Source: Streptomyces aidingensis
Lineage (GTDB): Bacteria > Actinomycetota > Actinomycetes > Streptomycetales > Streptomycetaceae
Reading direction: 5' to 3'
NCBI RefSeq assembly: GCF_900112355.1
Contig: NZ_FOLM01000007.1
Coordinates: forward strand, 248,001 to 312,000
DNA length: 64,000 bases
The notes below the pieces were generated by a model. That model searched no databases. It was not told the origin of the DNA and was given only the letters and a program-made list of their open reading frames with translations. A program made the translations under genes and the position numbers. Within the stretch, counting starts at the first letter, position 1. Each line of letters starts with the position of its first letter. Below are positions 26,115 to 34,823 of this stretch, in pieces.

Positions 26115-26133
26115 GGGGGCGCTCCTTGGCGGG

Positions 26134-28314
26134 TCAGTGGCGGAAGGTGACCGAGGGCAGTGCCTTGTCCAGCGCGCGCGGGATCCACCAGGTGCGCTCG
26201 CCGAGCAGGGTGAGCGAGGCGGGGACGACCAGCATGCGGACCACGGTGGCATCCAGGATGACCGCAATGGCCAGGGTGACGCCGAGTTCGGTGGGCGGGA
26301 TGGGGCCGGTGACACCGAAGGCGGTGAAGACGATCACCATGATCACGGCGGCGTTGGTGATGGGCCGTCCGGTGACCGCGATGCCCTCCCGCACCGCCTG
26401 CCGGGTGTCGCCGGACAGCTCGTAGCGCTCCCGCACCGCGGCGAGCAGGAAGAGCTGGTAGTCCATGGACAGACCGAACAGGATGGCGAAGAAGAACACC
26501 GGTGCCCAGGCGTTGATGAAGCCCTGGTGGTCAATGCCGATCAGCCCGGCGCCGATGCCGTGCTGGAAGATGATCGCGGCGATGCCGAAGGCCGCGGCCA
26601 CGGTGAGCAGGTTCATCACAATGGTCACCAGGGCGATGGCCGGACTGCGGAAGACGATCAGCATCATCAGCAGCGACATGGCCAGCACCAGGGCGATGAT
26701 CCAGGGTGCGGAGGCGGCCAGGGCCCGGGTCATGTCGTGGTTCTGGGCGGCCGGGCCGCCCACCCGGGCGTCCGGCACCGTCTGTCCGAGGTCCTCGCGC
26801 AGGTCGGCGACCAGGTCGGCGGTGCGGTCGTCGTCGATGGCGGTGGCCGGGACGGCGCGGATGACCACCCGTCCGCTGTCCTCGGCCGGTTCGGTGACCA
26901 CACCGGCCTGGGCCACCCCGTCACGGCCGGTGAGCTCCTCCAGCACGGCCGGGGCGCCGGCCTCCGGGGCGGTGAGGTAGAGGGGGGCCGCGGCGCCGGG
27001 GCCGAAGGCGTCGGTGAGGGTCTCGTAGCCGTCGCGGCTGGACCAGCCGGTGTCCACCACCCGGGCGCCGGGCATGCCCAGTTCCACCCCGGCGACCGGG
27101 CCGCTCAGCCCGGTCAGCAGCACCGCTCCGGCCAGCAGCCCCGTCACCGGGCGGCGCACCACCACGGCCGACCAGCGGCGCCAGCGGGTTTCGCTGCGCT
27201 CGGTGCGCCCCGCCCGGCCGCGCAGCACCCGGTCGCCGAGGGCGGCGAGCACCGCGGGCAGCAGGGTGACGGCGGCGGCGGAGACCGCCACGACGGCGAG
27301 GATCATGCCCAGCGCCATGGAGCGGAAGACCATCACGGGCAGCAGGAACACCGCGCCCAGCGCCATCACCAGGGCGAGCGCGGAGAGCAGGATGGCCTTG
27401 CCGGAGGTGGCCAGGGTGCGGGCCAGGGCGGCTTCGGTGCCGGCTCCCCTGGCGCGTTCGGCGCGGTAGCGGGTGACGATGAACAGGCTGTAGTCGATGC
27501 CGATGGCCATCCCGATCATCATGGAGAAGTTCATCGACCACACCGACAGCGGGGTGGCGAAGGTGATCAGGTGCAGGGCGGCATAGCCGGTGGCGATGCC
27601 GGCCATGGCCAGCATCATGGGCAGCCCGGCCGCGACCAGCGAGCCGAAGACCACCACCAGCAGGATCATCACCGGCAGGCCGGAGAGCAGCTCGGCGCGG
27701 AGCATGGCCTGTTCGTTGGATTCGTTGAAGTCGGCCCACACCGGCCATTCGCCGGTGACCTCGGCGGTGACCGAGGGCGGCAGCGCGGTGTCCTCGACGG
27801 TGTCGCGGACCTCGGCGGCGGCCTCGGGCAGGCCGGCCTCGTCCTCGGCGGTCAGCCGCACCGGGACCAGGGCGGTGCGGCCGTCCTCGCTGACCAGCCC
27901 GGCCTCGGCGGGCCGGGTGCGGGGGTCGGTGAGCCCGGCGACGCCTTCCCGGCCGTCCAGGGCGGCGATGATTTCGCCGACGGCGGCGTCGGGTTCGCTG
28001 CCGGCCGGGGCCTGGACCACCACGACGGCGGCCTCGGCGCCCAGTTCGGGGAAGTCGCGGCGCAGCTCGTCGCGGACCTGTTCGCTCTCCGAGCCGCGGG
28101 CGGTCCACCCGGCGCCGGAGAGCGCCCCGCTCAGGGTGGCGGCCAGCGGGGCGGCGGCCAGGATGATGACGAGCCAGAGCAGCATGACCGGCCTGCGGCG
28201 GCGGACCATGACGGCGGCGGTGCGGTCGGCCAGGGTGCGTCGCCGCTCCGCCTGCTCCGGTGAGCGGGCGCCGCCGGAGGCGTCACGGAGGGGTTCGGAG
28301 GTGCCGACGGACAT
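26134..28314 (-). CDS. MMPL/RND-family transporter
   Basis: The 726-residue protein has the MMPL plan: one N-terminal helix (MLLWLVIILAAAPLAATLSG), an extracellular domain, six helices with GIDYSLFIVTRYR near residue 280, then a second half ending with LFGLSMDYQLFLLAAVRERY and the last helices. Start taken at MSVGTSEP (28314). MMPL proteins export lipids or small molecules using the proton gradient. It is embedded in the redox operon (105 bases from the flavoprotein, 19 from the ferredoxin subunit), so it may export a product or detoxify an intermediate. Confidence 0.88.
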   Translation of the reverse strand: MSVGTSEPLRDASGGARSPEQAERRRTLADRTAAVMVRRRRPVMLLWLVIILAAAPLAATLSGALSGAGWTARGSESEQVRDELRRDFPELGAEAAVVVVQAPAGSEPDAAVGEIIAALDGREGVAGLTDPRTRPAEAGLVSEDGRTALVPVRLTAEDEAGLPEAAAEVRDTVEDTALPPSVTAEVTGEWPVWADFNESNEQAMLRAELLSGLPVMILLVVVFGSLVAAGLPMMLAMAGIATGYAALHLITFATPLSVWSMNFSMMIGMAIGIDYSLFIVTRYRAERARGAGTEAALARTLATSGKAILLSALALVMALGAVFLLPVMVFRSMALGMILAVVAVSAAAVTLLPAVLAALGDRVLRGRAGRTERSETRWRRWSAVVVRRPVTGLLAGAVLLTGLSGPVAGVELGMPGARVVDTGWSSRDGYETLTDAFGPGAAAPLYLTAPEAGAPAVLEELTGRDGVAQAGVVTEPAEDSGRVVIRAVPATAIDDDRTADLVADLREDLGQTVPDARVGGPAAQNHDMTRALAASAPWIIALVLAMSLLMMLIVFRSPAIALVTIVMNLLTVAAAFGIAAIIFQHGIGAGLIGIDHQGFINAWAPVFFFAILFGLSMDYQLFLLAAVRERYELSGDTRQAVREGIAVTGRPITNAAVIMVIVFTAFGVTGPIPPTELGVTLAIAVILDATVVRMLVVPASLTLLGERTWWIPRALDKALPSVTFRH

Positions 28315-28419
28315 GGGGACGGGCCTTTCGGTGCGGGGCGGGCGAGGGCGGAGCTGGGGCTGGGGTGCGGCGGCCGACGGGGACGGCCGCCGCACGGGCG
28401 GGGAGCGGCGGCGCCGGGG

Positions 28420-29613
28420 TCAGCCGGCGGGGGCGGCGGAGCCGTTGGCGCTCCACAGCTCCAGCCAGCCGGACTCCTCGCGCCCCTTCTCCCGGTGCAG
28501 TTCCTCCGAGGGTTCGGACATGGCGACCTGCGGGCCGTCGGGGTGGTAGAAGTCGCCCTCGCCCTTGGCGGCCTTGCGGCCTCCCGTTTCGATGTAGCAG
28601 TGGCCATGGCCGGTGAAGTACGGCTCGGGCGCGTCATGGCCGAGTTCGCGGGCGATGCCGGCGGCCACCGCCTCGGCCTGGCCGCGGGCGAAGACCGCGG
28701 CCTTGGGCAGCGGCTTGCCGTTGGTCAGGGTGATGGCGGCGTTGTCGCCCATGGCCCAGACCCGGTCGTCCTGGGTGCGCAGGGTGTGGGCGTCCACCGG
28801 GACCCAGCCGGCCGGGGAGAAACCGGCGGCGGCCACCGGCTCGGGCGGCCGGTGCGGCGGCACCACCAGCAGCAGGTCGAAGGGGGCCCGGGTGCCGTCG
28901 GCGAAGACCACCTCGCGGGCGGCGGCGTCCACCCGCTCGGCCTGGTGCCCGGGGTGGAAGCCGATCTTCTGCGCCTCCAGCAGGGAGACCACGGCCTGGC
29001 CCACCACCGGTCCGGCCACCGGCATCGGCTGCGGCTCGGGGGTGAAGACGTCCAGCGCCACGCTGTCCCGGGCGCCGGTCTCGCTCAGCAGGCAGCCGGC
29101 CAGCAGCGCCCCCTCGTACGGGGCGGCCGGGCAGCGGTAGGGGATGGCGGAGACCAGGACGACCACCCTGCCCGAGCGCACCGCGCGCAGCCTGGCGTGG
29201 GCGTCCACGGCGGCCTCGGCGCTGTAGTAGTGCGCGGCGCTGCCGGCGGCCAGGGCCTGGTCCAGGCCGGGCAGGGCGGCGGTGTCGTTGCGGGCGCCGA
29301 GGGCCAGCACCAGGGCGTCATAGCCGAAGTCGCCCCCCGAGGTGCGCACGGTGCGGCCCTGAAGGTCCAGGGCGGTGACCTCGGCAGTGACCCGGCGGGC
29401 ACGGCCGAGGGCCCGGGCGGTGGGGACCACCCGGACGTCCTCCGGCTGCCGCCAGCCGCGCATCAGCCAGAGCAGGGAGAGCCCCTGGAACTGGTCCCCG
29501 GTGCGGTCGATCAGGGTGATCCGGTCGGAAGCGGGCAGGTGCCGCTGGAGTTCCCGGACGGTGCTCAGACCGCCGAAGCCTCCGCCGAGCACCACAATGT
29601 CGCGTTGGGCCAT
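28420..29613 (-). CDS. Sulfide:quinone-oxidoreductase-like flavoprotein
   Basis: The 397-residue FAD protein starts MAQRDIVVLGGGFGGLSTVR (Rossmann dinucleotide loop), has a second ATRALG/ALVLALGARND NAD-type region and the C-terminal FAD motif VWAMGDNAAI. Redox Cys candidates are in IPYRCPAAPYE, LAGCLLSE and GHGHCYIETGG, positions that match SQR/flavocytochrome c sulfide dehydrogenase relatives. Likely oxidises sulfide or a persulfide to the quinone pool. It is followed by the MMPL gene and preceded by the DsrE-like gene. ATG 29613 has GGAG ten bases ahead. Confidence 0.85.
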   Translation of the reverse strand: MAQRDIVVLGGGFGGLSTVRELQRHLPASDRITLIDRTGDQFQGLSLLWLMRGWRQPEDVRVVPTARALGRARRVTAEVTALDLQGRTVRTSGGDFGYDALVLALGARNDTAALPGLDQALAAGSAAHYYSAEAAVDAHARLRAVRSGRVVVLVSAIPYRCPAAPYEGALLAGCLLSETGARDSVALDVFTPEPQPMPVAGPVVGQAVVSLLEAQKIGFHPGHQAERVDAAAREVVFADGTRAPFDLLLVVPPHRPPEPVAAAGFSPAGWVPVDAHTLRTQDDRVWAMGDNAAITLTNGKPLPKAAVFARGQAEAVAAGIARELGHDAPEPYFTGHGHCYIETGGRKAAKGEGDFYHPDGPQVAMSEPSEELHREKGREESGWLELWSANGSAAPAG

Positions 29614-29684
29614 GGAATGTGCTTCTCCGTACGTCGCGTCGGTGGATGTGCCGGATATGCCGGATGCGCCGGGGACGGCGGCGG

Positions 29685-30035
29685 TCAGACGTTGATGACC
29701 TTGTCCGCCCACAGGGTCCAGTCGGTGAGCTCCTTCATCGAGGACCGGTGGGCGCCCTTGGTCAGGCCCTCCTCGGTCATGGCGCGGGCGTCCATGCAGG
29801 ATCCGCAGCAGCCGATCTCCCCGCCCAGCCGGGCGAAGTTGGTGGCCATCCGCGCCACGTTGTAGTAGCCGTCCGGCGTCTTCTGGCCGTCGGCCACCGA
29901 GACCACCGCGTCCCCGAAGAGGAAGACCTTCACCTGATGGCCCTCCCGGCGGGCGACCTCGGTGGCCCAGCGCAGCCCGTTGTAGACCCGCTCGGTGCCG
30001 TAGGGCGGATCGTGCAGCACAAACAGGAAGTTCAC
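29685..30035 (-). CDS. DsrE/DsrF-like sulfur-relay protein
   Basis: About 116 residues with the DsrE fold: VNFLFVLHDPPYGTERVYNG, VKVFLFGDAVVSVADG and a sulfur-binding cysteine cluster IGCCGSCMDARAM. DsrE proteins carry persulfide sulfur between enzymes. The ribosome site decides the start: AAGGAG at 30046-30041 leaves 5 bases to GTG 30035, whereas the GTG at 30041 overlaps it. First gene of the redox operon, directly behind the element at 30047-30068. Confidence 0.88.
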   Translation of the reverse strand: MNFLFVLHDPPYGTERVYNGLRWATEVARREGHQVKVFLFGDAVVSVADGQKTPDGYYNVARMATNFARLGGEIGCCGSCMDARAMTEEGLTKGAHRSSMKELTDWTLWADKVINV

Positions 30036-30046
30036 TTCCACTCCTT

Positions 30047-30068
30047 TTCAAAAGAACACTAGAAGACT
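30047..30068 (-). promoter_or_regulatory. 22-base operator-like element before the DsrE gene
   Basis: On the plus strand TTCAAAAGA, two variable bases, then ACTAGAAGACT. The same element recurs at 33647-33668 with 20 of 22 identities. On the coding strand it includes a TAGTGT -10-like hexamer. Likely operator of the ArsR-rhodanese regulator. Confidence 0.6.
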
Positions 30069-30157
30069 AGAGATACGGTGAAGGGGTGTCCAGAGCGCGG
30101 CGTGTCTTTCGGGGTTCCGCGGGGCGCACGGAAGTCGCCGTGCGCCCCGCGGGCGGT

Positions 30158-31075
30158 TCAGCGGGTGGCGGCCCCCATGCGCCGCCGCAGCAGGCGGGAG
30201 ATCTGGTCCACGCCGATGACCAGCAGCAGCAGGGCGATCATCAGGGTGGCCAGCTCCTGGTAGCGGAACAGCCGCATGGAGATGCCCAGCGACTGGCCGA
30301 TGCCGCCGGCGCCGACGAAGCCGACGATGGCGGAACTGCGGATGTTGCACTCCCACTGGTAGAGCACCAGGGAGGCGATGTTGTTGCGGGCCTGCGGGAT
30401 CACCGCCAGCACGCCGGTGGCCTTGCGGGAGGCGCCGGTCAGCCGCATGGCCTCCACCGGGGCGGGATCCACCGCTTCGAGCTGTTCGGAGACCAGCTTG
30501 GCCAGCAGCCCGGCGGCGTGCAGGGAGATGGCGTAGACCCCGGCCGCGGGGCCGAGGCCGATCATGGCGACGAACACCAGCGCCCACAGCAGTTCGGGCA
30601 CCGAGCGGAAGACGGTGGCGATCAGCCGGGCCGAGGAGGCCAGCCAGGCCGGGGCGCCGATGTTGCCGGCCATCAGCACGGCCAGCAGCAGCCCCATGAC
30701 GGTGCCGAAGAACAGCGCGGCCAGGGAGATCTGCAGCGTCTCGATCACCGCGTCGCCGACCGACCGGAGCAGGTCCCCGTCCATGTCCGGGGGGAACAGT
30801 CCGACGGCGATCTCGCGGGCGCCCTCCCAGCCGGCGGCCAGGGAGGCGACATCGACCCCGGTGCCGTGCAGGGACCAGCCGATGGCCGCCGCGGCGACCA
30901 GGAACACCAGCCACAGGGTCCTGGAACGTCTGGGGTTGCCGGCCGGCTCGGCCGGCCGGCGGCGCCGGGGAGCGGCGGGCGGCGGCTGTCCGGCGCCGTC
31001 CGCCGCCCGGCTCTCCCCCGCGTCGTCCACGGGCACCCGCGGGCCGCAGTTGCCCTTCTTCACGGAGGTGCTCAT
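30158..31075 (-). CDS. PhnE/PtxC-like ABC transporter permease
   Basis: The 305-residue protein has a polar, Pro/Arg-rich N-terminus, then about six membrane helices and the permease EAA-type loop VEAMRLTGASRKATGVLAVIPQA, with VGAGGIGQSLGISMRLF near the end, typical of phosphonate/phosphite permeases. It overlaps the ATPase gene by 4 bases (ATGA). Together with the next two genes it forms a complete binding-protein-dependent importer. Confidence 0.9.
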   Translation of the reverse strand: MSTSVKKGNCGPRVPVDDAGESRAADGAGQPPPAAPRRRRPAEPAGNPRRSRTLWLVFLVAAAAIGWSLHGTGVDVASLAAGWEGAREIAVGLFPPDMDGDLLRSVGDAVIETLQISLAALFFGTVMGLLLAVLMAGNIGAPAWLASSARLIATVFRSVPELLWALVFVAMIGLGPAAGVYAISLHAAGLLAKLVSEQLEAVDPAPVEAMRLTGASRKATGVLAVIPQARNNIASLVLYQWECNIRSSAIVGFVGAGGIGQSLGISMRLFRYQELATLMIALLLLVIGVDQISRLLRRRMGAATR

Positions 31076-31824
31076 GCCGGCACCTCCGCCCCGGCCGCGG
31101 CGCCACGGTAGATCCGCTCCGCCGCCCGGTCGGTGAGCTCGGCACCGTCGAAGCAGACCCGGCCCTCCCGCAGGGCCACGATCCGGGGGAACTGCCGGGC
31201 GACGGCCAGGTCATGGGTGGAGACCACCACGGTGACGCCCTCGGCCTCGCGCAGGGTGTCCACCGCGGCCCGGGAGGTGACCGGGTCCAGGCCGCTGGTG
31301 GGCTCGTCCGCGAGCAGCAGGGACGGCGCGGGCAGCACGGCACGGACCAGCGCCACCCGCTGCCGTTGCCCGCCGGAGAGATTCTCCACCCGGTGCCGTA
31401 ACTGCGGGGTGATGCCCTGGTTCTCGGCCAGCCGGCGCATCCGCTCGGCGAAACGTTTCGGGGTGCCGCCGCGCAGGACCGCCGCCCATTCGCGCACGCC
31501 CCAGGAGTGCGCGGTGCCCAGCAGGGCGTTGGTCCGGGCGGTCAGGCCCAGGACCAGGTCGTTGCCCTGCCGGACCACGCCGGCGCGGCGGCGGATGGTG
31601 CGCAGTTGCGCGGGGTCGGCCGGGTCCAGGCCGCCGATCCGCAGGGTGCCGCGGTCCGGGCGGACGGCGCCCAGCAGGCAGCGCAGCAGGGTGGTCTTGC
31701 CGGAGCCGGAGGGCCCGAGCAGCACCACGTGCTCGCCCTCGGCGATGTCCAGGGTGATGGCGTCCAGGACGGGTGTCCGGCCGCGGTCGAAGGAGGTGCA
31801 GACGTCATCGAGACGGATGTGCAT
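31072..31824 (-). CDS. PhnC-like ABC transporter ATPase
   Basis: The 250-residue ATPase has Walker A GPSGSGKTTLL, signature LSGGQRQRVALVRAVL, Walker B LLLADEPTSGLDPVT and the switch His in VVSTHDLAVARQFP. The LGLTARTNALLGTAHSWG segment matches the PhnC family. It powers import with the adjacent permease and lipoprotein. It starts 49 bases after the binding-protein gene. Confidence 0.92.
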   Translation of the reverse strand: MHIRLDDVCTSFDRGRTPVLDAITLDIAEGEHVVLLGPSGSGKTTLLRCLLGAVRPDRGTLRIGGLDPADPAQLRTIRRRAGVVRQGNDLVLGLTARTNALLGTAHSWGVREWAAVLRGGTPKRFAERMRRLAENQGITPQLRHRVENLSGGQRQRVALVRAVLPAPSLLLADEPTSGLDPVTSRAAVDTLREAEGVTVVVSTHDLAVARQFPRIVALREGRVCFDGAELTDRAAERIYRGAAAGAEVPA

Positions 31825-31873
31825 GCCAGTACTCCCCCGTCGGGGTGGGTGTGGAATGGACCATGGGCACGGG

Positions 31874-32788
31874 TCAGCCGGCCGAGAGCAGGCCCAGGTC
31901 CTCGGCGTGCCGCACCAGCGGCTCGTACTCCTCGGCGCCGACCCGCTGGTAGCCGGTGGTCTGCATCAGGTCCAGCAGCTCCGGGTCGTCCATCTCCAGG
32001 AAGGCCTCGGTGACCGCCTCGGCCGCCTTCTCGCCCAGGGCGGAGCGCATGATCCAGGGGTAGCCCATGACGTTCTCGGTCTGGATCACCTTCAGTTCGC
32101 CCTCCGGGACGACCCCGTCGCGCTCCAGCCGGTGCAGAATGCGCACCTCCAGGCCGCCGGCGTCGGCCGAGCCGTTGAGCACCGCCTGGGCGGTGGCGTC
32201 ATGGCCGCCGGTGAAGGAGACGCCGCTCAGCGGCGGACAGCTCTCCATGGCGCCGGGGGAACACTCGGCACCGGCCGCGTTCAGCATCAGGCGCGGATAG
32301 AGACTTCCGGAGGTGGAGCTGACGTCTCCGAAGGCGAAGGAGCCGCCCGCCCGGACGACCTCGGCCAGGGTCTCGAAGCCGGAGTCGGCCCGGACCACGA
32401 CACCGGACAGGTACTCCTTGGTGCCGGTCTCCTTGTCGACCTCGGTGACCAGGGGTTCGACCTCGGTCTGGGCACGTGCCTGGGCGTAGGTCAGGCCGCC
32501 CACATAGGCCACGTCCACCTTCCCGGCGGCCAGCGCCGCCACCACACCGGCGTAGTCGGTGGCCACGAACAGCTCGACCTCGGTGTCGAGCTGTCCGGCG
32601 AGATAGGCCCGCAGCGGTTCGTACTTGGCGTTCTGGGTGTCCGGCGCGACGTTCGGGATGACCCCGACCGTGAGCTTCTCCGGAAGTCCCTCGCTGTTGG
32701 TGGCGTCCGCGTCGCCGCCGCAGGCGGACAGCGTCACGGCCAGGGCCGGCGCGGCGAGCGCGGCCAGCAGAGTTCTCAGCAGTTTCAC
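31874..32788 (-). CDS. PhnD-like substrate-binding lipoprotein
   Basis: The GTG at 32788 (GGGGGAG ahead) begins a lipoprotein signal (LLRTLLAALAAPALAVTLSACGG, lipobox LSAC). The mature part has the PhnD/PtxB wording LTVGVIPNVAPDTQNAKYEP, VDVAYVGGLTYAQARA and FAFGDVSSTSGSLYPRLML. 304 residues. PhnD relatives bind phosphonate, phosphite or related oxyanions; here sulfur-redox neighbours suggest a non-phosphorus oxyanion may be the ligand, which is speculation. An inverted repeat TGTCA-N6-TGACA lies 27-42 bases upstream. Confidence 0.88.
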   Translation of the reverse strand: MKLLRTLLAALAAPALAVTLSACGGDADATNSEGLPEKLTVGVIPNVAPDTQNAKYEPLRAYLAGQLDTEVELFVATDYAGVVAALAAGKVDVAYVGGLTYAQARAQTEVEPLVTEVDKETGTKEYLSGVVVRADSGFETLAEVVRAGGSFAFGDVSSTSGSLYPRLMLNAAGAECSPGAMESCPPLSGVSFTGGHDATAQAVLNGSADAGGLEVRILHRLERDGVVPEGELKVIQTENVMGYPWIMRSALGEKAAEAVTEAFLEMDDPELLDLMQTTGYQRVGAEEYEPLVRHAEDLGLLSAG

Positions 32789-32814
32789 GTGCACACTCCC
32801 CCAGTGGGCGTACG

Positions 32815-32830
32815 TGTCAAGTGCATGACA
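32815..32830. promoter_or_regulatory. Inverted repeat upstream of the binding-protein gene
   Basis: TGTCA, six bases, TGACA. Position 27 bases ahead of the GTG start makes a repressor site plausible. It does not resemble the 22-base element seen at the other two promoters of the cluster. Confidence 0.35.
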
Positions 32831-32954
32831 TTGACGCCTCCGGCCCCGGCGCGGTCCCTCCGGCCGCGCCGCGGTCTTCCGCCGGCGTCCCGGGAAGAGA
32901 CCGCGGACGCGGACGTGGACGTCGTGCACCAGGTGACGGAACCCGGTCTTGTGG

Positions 32955-33626
32955 TCAGCTCGCTCGTGCGGTGCTCACGGGCAGTCCCCCTGCCCGCCAC
33001 TCCGGCATGCCGTCCTCCAGCACCATCGCGCGCAGCCCGGACCGCCGCAGGATCTGGGCCGCCTTGGGCGCCAGAACGCAGTGCGGGCCACGGCAGTAGG
33101 CGACGATGTCGGTGCCCTCGGGCAGCTTCGCCAGATGCTCGTTCAGCTCCTGGAACGGGACGGAGATCGCCCCCGGGATGTGGCCGGCCCGGTACTCCTC
33201 GACCGGACGCACGTCGATGACGCAGACGTCCCCGCTCAGGGAACGCCGCACCAGTTCGTCGCGGGTGATCCGCTCCAGGCTGTCGTCTCCCTCCAGGTAG
33301 TCCCGGAGGAGCTGCTCCACTTCGGCCAGCCGGGTGTCGGCCAGCCGCCACAGCTCGCGCAGGAACACTCCCACCTGCTCGTCGGCGAGCGAATAGAGCA
33401 CCTTGGTGCCCTGCCGGCGGGTCTCCACGATCCGCGCGTTGCGCAGTACCTGTAGGTGGGCCGAGGTATTGCCCACGGTCATATGGGTGGCCTGAGCGAG
33501 GGACTCGACCGAGCGCTCGCCCTGGCCGAGCACGTCCAGCAGCTCCAGCCGCTTGGCGCTGCCGATCGCCTTGCCGATGCGGGCGAGCTGACCGAACAGC
33601 CCCTCACGTACCACCCGCTCCGACAT
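32955..33626 (-). CDS. ArsR-type regulator fused to a rhodanese domain
   Basis: Residues 1-95 are a winged helix (SAKRLELLDVLGQGERSVES; VGNTSAHLQVLRNARIVETR). Residues 115-223 are a rhodanese domain (VIDVRPVEEYRAGHIPGAIS, with the sulfur-accepting Cys in IVAYCRGPHCVLA). Such fusions are thought to sense reactive sulfur. It heads the PhnCDE and redox genes on the same strand, 166 bases before the binding-protein gene, and has the 22-base element ahead of its own start, so autoregulation plus control of the DsrE operon is likely. Confidence 0.88.
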   Translation of the reverse strand: MSERVVREGLFGQLARIGKAIGSAKRLELLDVLGQGERSVESLAQATHMTVGNTSAHLQVLRNARIVETRRQGTKVLYSLADEQVGVFLRELWRLADTRLAEVEQLLRDYLEGDDSLERITRDELVRRSLSGDVCVIDVRPVEEYRAGHIPGAISVPFQELNEHLAKLPEGTDIVAYCRGPHCVLAPKAAQILRRSGLRAMVLEDGMPEWRAGGLPVSTARAS

Positions 33627-33646
33627 GGCGCCCCCTTCGCTCGCTG

Positions 33647-33668
33647 TTCAAAAGATAACTAGAAGACT
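33647..33668 (-). promoter_or_regulatory. 22-base operator-like element before the ArsR-rhodanese gene
   Basis: TTCAAAAGA, TA, ACTAGAAGACT on the plus strand, second copy of the element at 30047-30068. On the coding strand it contains TTATCT/TAGTTA sequences usable as a -10 box. Confidence 0.6.
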
Positions 33669-33784
33669 TCCCCAAAGACAAGGGAAGTCCAGGAAATCAC
33701 CTTTCTCCCTTCGCGTGCCGGATGCCCCACCCGCCCGGGATGCCCACCGAGCGCTCGGCGCCCGGCGGCCGGCCGGACCCGGAC

Positions 33785-34768
33785 TCACCAGGGGACGGGC
33801 CGGGCGCCGGTCGCCGCGACGGACAGCTCCCACAGGCGCGTGGCCGAGGCCGGGTCAACGGCGTAGGCGCGGACCCAGCCGTCGTCCATCGGCCCGTCCT
33901 CGCCGGTGGCCCGCGCCACCTCGCAGTCCTCCAGGTAGAGCCCGCCCCGGCCGTCGAGGAGCGGGGACGTCGCTGCCCACAGGCCGGTGGCGGCGCCCTG
34001 CGACGGTGTCCTGAAGCCCTCGCCGATCACCGTGCCGTGCTCGTCCACCCACCCGAGGCCGACCTGTTCCCCCCGCGTCAGGTCCCGCTGGAGACCGGTG
34101 ATGATCTTCCCCGGATGGAGGGCGAACGCCCGGACGCCGTCGCCCCGGCCGAGGGCGTCGAGATGCACGGCGAACAGGACGTTGGCGGTCTTGGCCTGCC
34201 CGTATGCCTGCCACCGGTCGTAGCCGGTGCGGAAGTGCGGGTCGTGCCAGCGGATGTCGGTGATGCCGTGGCCGCTGGAGCTGTAGACGACGACGCGGGC
34301 GCCGTGCGCGCCGCGCAGCAGGGGGTACACCTCGCAGACGAAGGCGAAGTGCCCGAGGTGATTGGCGGTGAACTGGTACTCCCAGCCGGGCCCGACGCGC
34401 CGCTCCGGGGTGGCCATCACCCCGGCGACGGCCATGAGCAGGTCGATCCGGCCGACCGACCCGCGGAGCTGCGCGGCGGCCGCCCGGACACTGTCGAGGT
34501 CTGTGAGGTCCATGGGGATGACCTCGCAGCCGGGGACGCCGGCCAGCGCGTCCCGCGCCGCCCCGGGCCGGCGGGCCGGGACGACGACCCGCGCCCCGGC
34601 GGTGGCCAGGGCCCGGGCCGTCTCCAGTCCCAGGCCGGAGTACCCGCCGGTGACGACGGCGGTCCTGCCGGAGAGATCGGTCCCGGCCATGACGTCCTCG
34701 GCGGTGGAGACGGCGGAGAACGGGGAGCCGAGCGGCTGCTGTGCGGTGGTGACGGTGTCGGTAGTCAT
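33785..34768 (-). CDS. Short-chain dehydrogenase/reductase
   Basis: The 327-residue classical-to-extended SDR has the cofactor loop VVTGGYSGLGLETARAL (TGxxxGxG), DLLMAVAGVMATP, the catalytic Ser region VVVYSSSGHG, and YxxxK in WQAYGQAKTANVLF. The Arg after the second strand (VVVPARRPG) favours NADP(H). It is divergent from a MerR regulator and carries the MerR-type promoter, so it is probably induced by that regulator's ligand, as for many retinol-dehydrogenase-like SDRs. Confidence 0.9.
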   Translation of the reverse strand: MTTDTVTTAQQPLGSPFSAVSTAEDVMAGTDLSGRTAVVTGGYSGLGLETARALATAGARVVVPARRPGAARDALAGVPGCEVIPMDLTDLDSVRAAAAQLRGSVGRIDLLMAVAGVMATPERRVGPGWEYQFTANHLGHFAFVCEVYPLLRGAHGARVVVYSSSGHGITDIRWHDPHFRTGYDRWQAYGQAKTANVLFAVHLDALGRGDGVRAFALHPGKIITGLQRDLTRGEQVGLGWVDEHGTVIGEGFRTPSQGAATGLWAATSPLLDGRGGLYLEDCEVARATGEDGPMDDGWVRAYAVDPASATRLWELSVAATGARPVPW

Positions 34769-34775
34769 GCCGACG

Positions 34776-34806
34776 ACGCTAGGAGCTGGAGCGCGGTCCA
34801 GATCAA
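34776..34806 (-). promoter_or_regulatory. MerR-type promoter with 19-bp spacer and dyad
   Basis: On the minus strand a -35 TTGATC (34806-34801) and -10 TAGCGT (34781-34776) are separated by 19 bp, the over-long spacer MerR activators need. The dyad CTGGA-N6-TCCAG (34786-34801) lies inside. It drives the SDR gene. Confidence 0.8.
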
Positions 34807-34823
34807 GTCATAGGGTGAGCCGT

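Noticed and set aside
25801..28263. 820-codon plus-strand frame opposite the MMPL gene
   Set aside because: Gly/His/Asp-rich low-complexity antisense frame with no ribosome site.
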